In this document: piece by piece, positions 59,526 through 64,000 of the stretch
Numbering within the stretch: the stretch's first letter is position 1
Layout of the letters: every line of letters starts with the position of its first letter
Source of the DNA: Paenibacillus naphthalenovorans
GTDB lineage: Bacteria; Bacillota; Bacilli; Paenibacillales; NBRC-103111
Direction of reading: 5' to 3'
DNA: 64,000 nt
Assembly (NCBI RefSeq): GCF_900099895.1
Contig: NZ_FNDY01000026.1
Span: 1-64,000 of the forward strand
Translations under genes and position numbers: made by a program
The notes under the pieces: generated by a model
Database searches by the model: none
What the model was told of the DNA's origin: nothing
Seen by the model: only the letters and a program-made list of their open reading frames with translations

Positions 59526-60569
59526 TTAGTCCCTGGGCATCCGTTGAGCTGCTAAAAAAATAAGAAGTATCAAACCCATATACCCAAATAGCGGATAAAG
59601 ATAAGTAAGTAAGGAGGTGAAACCGGCTTGACTAATCAAAAAACTAGCAAGTAATATGCCAAGAACTAACCAACTTTTAGGAAGATTATATAGACTTTGG
59701 ATTTGACGAGAAATTCCGAAAACATTGCCTATCAATGTGGTGAATATTTCTCCATAGATTACGAGCAAAAACAATACATGAAAAAACCGCCCGAAATCTC
59801 GAATAATCTCGGCCATCGGAATATCGTATTGAAGAATCTCGGGCATCTTTGAGCTCATTGCAAAATGGCTGACAAGAAGCATAAAACCAAGACCAATGCC
59901 TCCCCAAAACCCTCCCCATTTTAATGCGCTTTCGTCATCCACCTCACTCCCCAGAGGAACCATAACGGCTAGAATAAAAGCAAAATTCAATCCTGCATAC
60001 ACAAACGGACTCACGAACCACTTCAAATTGTACAGTTGTTGGTTCTGCCAACCGACTATATCAAAAATATTGTCTATTCTGACAACCTTTACGACAAGGA
60101 GAATAGTGAAAAAAAGCATCATGGGAACAACTAACGAGTTTACGAACATAATTCCGCTGATTTCCTTCGTCATCACCAGATAACACAAAACGATGCTGAT
60201 GATAATACCCAGTTGATAGGGTAGACGGAGTTGTTCTTCGAAAATGGTACCGGTTCCTGAAAGCATCACGGCCGTTACCCCAAATAGAATAATAAAAGTC
60301 AAGGCATTTGCGACTTTGCCGAAAATCTTGCCAAACAGATAAACATTAAACTCCTGATATGAAAATGCTTTGATCTGGTGAGCTAGAATCATCATTTTAG
60401 TGCCGATCCATACAAAAAGAAAGGTGCTGCATAAAATGCCTAATACCCCATAGGCTCCGTATACCGTGAAAAACTGCATAATCGACTGTCCTGAGGCAAA
60501 TCCGGCTCCCACCACGGTTCCCGTATATGTCGCGGCGATTTGTATTATCATATTTGTTTTTTTCTTCAT
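59526..60569 (-). CDS. YkvI-like membrane transporter
   Basis: A 347-residue membrane protein with about ten helices, of the YkvI family, related to amino-acid/choline-type transporters with the LeuT-like fold. It begins NMIIQIAATYTGTVVGAGFASGQSIMQFFTVYG, where GAGFASGQ is the unwound part of helix 1, and continues with AGLNFAFILAVMVPLGSEVD and the closing YPLFGYMGLILLIFLAAQRM. YkvI proteins have no known substrate. The gene lies alone between the decayed set and the second duplicated segment. Start ATG 60569 behind GGGTGA. Confidence 0.82.
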   Translation of the reverse strand: MKKKTNMIIQIAATYTGTVVGAGFASGQSIMQFFTVYGAYGVLGILCSTFLFVWIGTKMMILAHQIKAFSYQEFNVYLFGKIFGKVANALTFIILFGVTAVMLSGTGTIFEEQLRLPYQLGIIISIVLCYLVMTKEISGIMFVNSLVVPMMLFFTILLVVKVVRIDNIFDIVGWQNQQLYNLKWFVSPFVYAGLNFAFILAVMVPLGSEVDDESALKWGGFWGGIGLGFMLLVSHFAMSSKMPEILQYDIPMAEIIRDFGRFFHVLFLLVIYGEIFTTLIGNVFGISRQIQSLYNLPKSWLVLGILLASFLISQAGFTSLLTYLYPLFGYMGLILLIFLAAQRMPRD

Positions 60570-60821
60570 ATTTCACCCATGTCCTGGTAGAGAATAGAAT
60601 CATTAAATTCTATGCTTAAAAAAATTGCTTATTCCAAAAGGAACTCGTTGTCAGCCGTTATGACGAGAAACGATAGTGGTCCGGTAGATCATCAATTAAC
60701 AAACTTGAGTCTTTAACAATGACATGGTAAATATGCAGCTCATGAATCTGGGCATGATTTTTGGAATCGGTAAACTTATGGTTTTGGCCTTTATTTATCT
60801 ACCGAGGATGAATCTGTGCAA

Positions 60822-61366
60822 TCAACGCCCCGCTTGGCGATGCTCGAAGCCAGCAGATATAGCCCGACATAGATCGGAAATGAATAGATATTGCTTCCAG
60901 TGAATGGAATGATATAAATCAGCCATTTGTGAGATCGGCTCGGCCACAAAAGCGGAAAAACCCCCAAATAGGAGAGCTTTGAACAACGGATGTATGCCAG
61001 ACTTGTACTGGTGTAAGAACATAACCGTGACGGGAAGAAGTGAAAAATTCCTTGGAAAATTAGCGGGCATGAATGGTATGACTTCCCAGTGATAATGCCA
61101 AAGTCCCATGGCAATCCCAAGCTGGTCCAGCCACGACGACACGATAATCATCATAAACCCGGATAGGAGAAACTGTCCCGTAGCTCTCTTATCCCGAAAT
61201 CCGATCCAAAATAGCCAGGGGCATATCGATAAACCTACTCCCAACCACCATTGTCGCGTAAATAGTACGTGAGTGCGCCAAATGTCAGTCATGTTGCGGT
61301 GTGCTTAGACAATCAATTGATAGGGTTGTTCGATTACATGATGAATCTGATTTTCGTCCACCGATT
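60822..61366 (-). pseudogene. Decayed CBO0543-A gene in copy 2
   Basis: Nearly the same sequence as the intact gene at 52452-53027, but with a nonsense codon TAA at 61305-61307 (where the intact gene has Glu in LIVEAHRN) and a one-base insertion near 60890 that shifts the frame after HSIHWK. The C-terminal residues are therefore unrelated in the main frame (YLFISDLCRA), while the correct ones occur in another frame. Not functional as a full protein. Confidence 0.9.
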
Positions 61367-62115
61367 CCACCCCTTTCCGTTATCTGGATCCCCATCATGT
61401 GCTCTTCTGTTGACAAGACGATGCACCAGCGATTCCATTTCCATACCCTGCACAGAACCCGGCAACGATCATTTTTTATCCGTCAAAGTCATATTTGGGG
61501 ACATTGACGGATATGTGCCTGCTTTTACATACGCGAATTTCCATACAGTATATTCGACGTGACAAATACGCCAACCGGCGGCATCGAAGTGGAAGACGGT
61601 TGGGGTGGGACATAGCCGCTATAGTGCGGCAAGATGATATCAGTTGTCGCTACCCAGGTTCCATATTCGCCCGCCTGTAAAGAGGGGGGCAGCATCCGCA
61701 GGCGTCCGGTGAGAACCAGATGCCGAAGTTGAATCTGGACATCGTCATAGATGGATAAGTGGCCGGAGTAGGCGGCGTAGGGAGAATGAAACACGATCTG
61801 CTGCGCGCTTTCATTCCAGCTTCCTTCAATCGGAATCGGTGTTCGTCGAAATTGGATGGTGCCTTGAATTCGTTGGTCCGGCAAAACACGCATCACGAGT
61901 TTGCCCCACACAACCGGTCTTCCGGCGACAGATGCATGAATCCCCCATATGGAAAAGGGAGGTACACTCTTTGTACTTGTTTGAGCCGCAACGGACATGA
62001 TTCATCACTCCTCAAAAGTTGGATCACGTCATTATATGCGTCCTCGGCAAAAATGCCAGTCACGGGGCATGGATTCTTTACAGATAACCGAACAGGATCA
62101 AGTAAAAGAAGATGG
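60830..62115. repeat. Segmental duplication, copy 2
   Basis: The partner of 52490-53675, same direction. Here CBO0543-A is broken, the 157-residue gene is intact and the CBO0543-B gene is retained. About 120 bases between the first two genes (61395-61515) are not in copy 1. Confidence 0.9.
61525..61998 (-). CDS. Hypothetical 157-residue protein, copy 2
   Basis: Same length as the protein at 53087-53560 and about 14 residue differences by eye, most near the C-terminus (TTDIILPHYSGYVPPQPSS against TTDISLAGYSGYVPPQPPS). Most changes are conservative, and the reading frame is intact, which suggests that both copies are kept by selection. Soluble, beta-rich and without a signal peptide. The gene follows CBO0543-B on the minus strand and shares the same ribosome site. 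Function unknown. Confidence 0.75.
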   Translation of the reverse strand: MSVAAQTSTKSVPPFSIWGIHASVAGRPVVWGKLVMRVLPDQRIQGTIQFRRTPIPIEGSWNESAQQIVFHSPYAAYSGHLSIYDDVQIQLRHLVLTGRLRMLPPSLQAGEYGTWVATTDIILPHYSGYVPPQPSSTSMPPVGVFVTSNILYGNSRM

Positions 62116-62428
62116 ACAGTATCGTCATCGGGATGCTCCAAACCGGCTTTGTATGATGAAAGCGAAGCATCAGAAACATGTGTACATCAAAGAAAAGCGA
62201 CCACCAGCAATTCCAGCCGTGGGAGTAGGTAATATAACCGAGGCGATATCCAACCCATTCTACACCGATATAGATCAGCACCCATTTTGCAATGTGAACC
62301 GCAGCCTTCCATTCGACTTCTGGAAAACGAGTCAGGTAGAGAAAAGCAGTCAAAGGATAAATGCAAAAGGTGTGCAGCATCACAACGCCGGTATAATTGA
62401 TCAGTTGATCCGGTTCCAGACGCCACAC
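62078..62428 (-). CDS. CBO0543-family membrane protein B, possibly N-terminally truncated
   Basis: About 117 residues with four hydrophobic segments: QLINYTGVVMLHTFCIYPLT, AKWVLIYIGVEWVGYRLGYI, WNCWWSLFFDVHMFLMLRF and WSIPMTILSIFFYLILFGYL. The pattern WVLIYIGVEWVGYRLGYITYSHGW is typical of CBO0543-type proteins. The frame is open upstream for about 13 codons more (residues YEFFSHEKFYVWRLEPD) to a TAG, and neither GTG 62428 nor other codons have a ribosome site, so the N-terminus may be lost. A short remnant of the same gene is at 53641-53675. Function unknown. Confidence 0.65.
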   Translation of the reverse strand: MWRLEPDQLINYTGVVMLHTFCIYPLTAFLYLTRFPEVEWKAAVHIAKWVLIYIGVEWVGYRLGYITYSHGWNCWWSLFFDVHMFLMLRFHHTKPVWSIPMTILSIFFYLILFGYL

Positions 62429-62747
62429 ATAAAATTTTTCGTGCGAAAAAAATTCGTAAAGATTTGGAAGCTACCTTACGATTCCAGAGGCGTCGAACGT
62501 CAATTCCTTTCACACATCCTGCAAGGGGGAATTCCTGTGGATTGCTGCGCACCTTCCGATCATGCCGGAATCGTATGTTGACCGGATCAAAACTCAGGTA
62601 CAGGCTGGCCGCTGCGCATGCGAAATCCACAATCCGCAGGGGACTTGCTGTTTGGGGAATGTGAGCGCTTTTGTACGCGGCTTCAAACGTTCCATGTCAT
62701 GAAGACGCGATCATTGGCGAGTGACACAGGGCGCGCGAGCTGCGTCT
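62429..62747. other. Gap between CBO0543-B and gerC
   Basis: About 320 bases without a supported gene. It may hold the lost N-terminus of the CBO0543-B gene. No terminator hairpin with a T-run was recognised after gerC. Confidence 0.5.
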
Positions 62748-63845
62748 TCATCGCCGGTCCGCATGCGAATCGAGCATCCCGGTATGCTCCAACTTCAACG
62801 AAACATGGATCGTCACGTCCATATCCGGCCATCGTTGGTTCCACTGCTCACGGGTAAATGGCCGGCCCTTCCATCCTACCGTGTGCATGCCCAGGCCGAA
62901 CGGGTCGACACATAACGACTGCGTTCGACCGATGACTTTCTCCAGCTTTTCCTGGGTTCTCCGTTCAAGCGTACGCTCGAACTCCTGCAGTTCCCGTGGG
63001 CTGTCCGTCTTCTGTCCAGCGGGGACTTCTTCCACCCGTCCTTTAAGCATCACGTCAATATGAACGTTCCGGAACGAATCGGTGAAACGAATTTGCCGCT
63101 CGGTTTTGATACTGCCGAGCACGACATCCGCCGCTGGCAGCGGCACCGTCTTTTGAACGCCTCTCTTTTCATGCAACATTTGGAAAAAGACGTCATCGGG
63201 CAGCGAAACCGTCCCGACCATCTTATCCCCGCGGAACAGCGCCGTCCCGGAATAACGAAGTTCATTGTTCGCGACGGCGTAATAGGGAAGAACCGGATCG
63301 GCATAAGGGTTGTACACCCTGGCCAGGAATTCATGCACGTTGCTTGTCGTCAATTGCCCTTGCTTTTCGTAGTGCGCAAACATTTTGTACAGATACAAGT
63401 CGATTTCCTCCTGCCCGCTCTGCATCTGCCTGTTCAAATATCCGATCATATCGCCACGCACAACAGAGAGAAACACGCGGCTGGAAATTTCGGGATCACG
63501 CAGTAACGTATCGAGCAGAGACGTCAGCCCCCGGTTAGCCATGGCTTCGGAGAAGAAAATCATTCGGATCTGCCCCCCTTTCGTTTCCCGGTAATACTTC
63601 AAGTTTCGTAAGTATCTCCCTTCGATTAACGTATTGGAGGACGTGGTCATCACGCTCTTTTTCTCTTTCTTCAGCGGGGGAATGATGGTAGACAGCTTTA
63701 CGGATCCGTCGTTCCCTTCATCCAGATAAAGCAATACAACCGGCGATATTTCCTCAATGGTATTGGTTTTATCGACAAACGAGCAACCGCCGAGAACAAG
63801 CAACGCCAGTAATAGAAGAAGCGGTTTATGACGAGCCGCCGGCAT
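62748..63845 (-). CDS. Ger(x)C-family germinant receptor lipoprotein
   Basis: A 365-residue lipoprotein of the GerAC family, the C subunit of a spore germinant receptor, held on the outer face of the spore inner membrane. The signal is MPAARHKPLLLLLALLVLGG with Cys at residue 21 or 22 of LGGC. The family segments include ISPVVLLYLDEGNDGSVKLS, RMIFFSEAMANRGLTSLLDTLLRDPEI and the C-terminal TLERRTQEKLEKVIGRTQSLCVDPFGLG. ATG 63845 follows GGAGGG and is 20 bases inside the end of the upstream gerB gene. It is expected to work with A and B subunits encoded beyond the window. The germinant is unknown. Confidence 0.9.
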   Translation of the reverse strand: MPAARHKPLLLLLALLVLGGCSFVDKTNTIEEISPVVLLYLDEGNDGSVKLSTIIPPLKKEKKSVMTTSSNTLIEGRYLRNLKYYRETKGGQIRMIFFSEAMANRGLTSLLDTLLRDPEISSRVFLSVVRGDMIGYLNRQMQSGQEEIDLYLYKMFAHYEKQGQLTTSNVHEFLARVYNPYADPVLPYYAVANNELRYSGTALFRGDKMVGTVSLPDDVFFQMLHEKRGVQKTVPLPAADVVLGSIKTERQIRFTDSFRNVHIDVMLKGRVEEVPAGQKTDSPRELQEFERTLERRTQEKLEKVIGRTQSLCVDPFGLGMHTVGWKGRPFTREQWNQRWPDMDVTIHVSLKLEHTGMLDSHADRR

Positions 63846-64000
63846 GTCGGACCCTCCATTTCCTGCGAATCGTGATCCATCCCAAGAGGAAGAAGCCAAA
63901 AGGCAAAACGGTATAGGTGCTGGCATCCAGCCATGAAAGCCAGGTGATCCACTCCTTGGCTTTCCATTCATCCGGCCATATCCAGCGACCGGCCATCCAT
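63826..64000 (-). CDS. GerB-family spore germination permease, C-terminal part (runs off the window)
   Basis: The last 57 codons of a minus-strand gene that continues beyond position 64000. The sequence AKEWITWLSWLDASTYTVLP, then FGFFLLGWITIRRKWRV and the end RHAGGSS, has the features of the last helix and basic tail of GerAB-type germination permeases. Its stop overlaps the gerC start by about 20 bases, the usual gerB-gerC arrangement. Judged mainly from context plus the aromatic-rich final helix. Confidence 0.7.
   Translation of the reverse strand, partial: WMAGRWIWPDEWKAKEWITWLSWLDASTYTVLPFGFFLLGWITIRRKWRVRHAGGSS

Noticed and set aside
63698-63967. A minus-strand 89-codon frame at the right end
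   Set aside because: It is the wrong frame over the gerB end and gerC start; the gerB frame gives a proper helix and stop.

Overview
The window is chromosomal DNA of an endospore-forming Firmicute of the order Bacillales, most like Paenibacillaceae and relatives. Reasons: the block rpsR, CBS protein, MazG-like, DUF2232, gdpP, rplI, dnaB, purA, walR-walK-walH-walI-walJ, htrA-like, rlmH is the conserved near-origin neighbourhood of Bacillales; sigma-A promoters and strong GGAGG ribosome sites are typical; and the right third is full of spore genes (spoVAC/AD/AE, a dipicolinate synthase A paralogue, DUF1657, DUF421, GerB/GerC). No rRNA, tRNA, CRISPR array or intact insertion sequence was seen.

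Layout. 0-5 kb: small regulator/transporter and regulator/enzyme pairs (truncated EamA, MFS+MarR, ArsR, luciferase-like monooxygenase, ArsR+SRPBCC). 5.2-6.8 kb: a chromosomal ParM-like actin with a small partner. 6.9-16 kb: a catabolic island made of a degenerate PrpR-type AAA+ regulator, a DctPQM TRAP transporter, a lactate-racemase-like protein, an aldehyde dehydrogenase and an iron alcohol dehydrogenase, followed by a convergent sodium symporter. 17.7-23 kb: two ECF sigma/anti-sigma loci facing each other across a recombinase scar; the second also carries a polysaccharide deacetylase and a clear ECF promoter. 23.4-42.2 kb: the conserved near-origin housekeeping block, almost all on the minus strand, with a PurR-type operator at purA.

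42.2-64 kb: a spore-focused accessory region. rpsR has lost its usual neighbours ssb and rpsF; beyond it comes debris (bioC, cls, spoVAE and DUF1657 fragments), then a Gln-rich protein, a small heat-shock protein, a sensor-kinase-like protein without the phospho-acceptor histidine, a four-PAS sporulation-type kinase, an orphan dpaA, DUF1805, cardiolipin synthase plus DUF1657, CBO0543-type membrane proteins, a 157-residue protein of unknown function, several small unknown proteins, a DUF421-spoVAC-spoVAD-spoVAE operon behind a good sigma-G promoter, a divergent DUF1657 gene, decayed cls and DUF421 copies, a YkvI-like transporter, a second copy of the CBO0543/157-residue unit, and the end of a ger receptor operon.

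How it works together (inference): the right region looks like an expanded relative of the mobile spoVA2mob spore heat-resistance operon. Channel (SpoVAC/AD/AE), ligand synthesis (DpaA), inner-membrane lipid (cardiolipin synthase), membrane proteins of unknown role (DUF421, CBO0543), soluble helical DUF1657 proteins and a germinant receptor would all act on the spore inner membrane and dipicolinate content. Repeated duplication and decay (three spoVAE/DUF1657/cls/DUF421 scars, one segmental duplication with reciprocal gene loss) shows the region is evolving fast.
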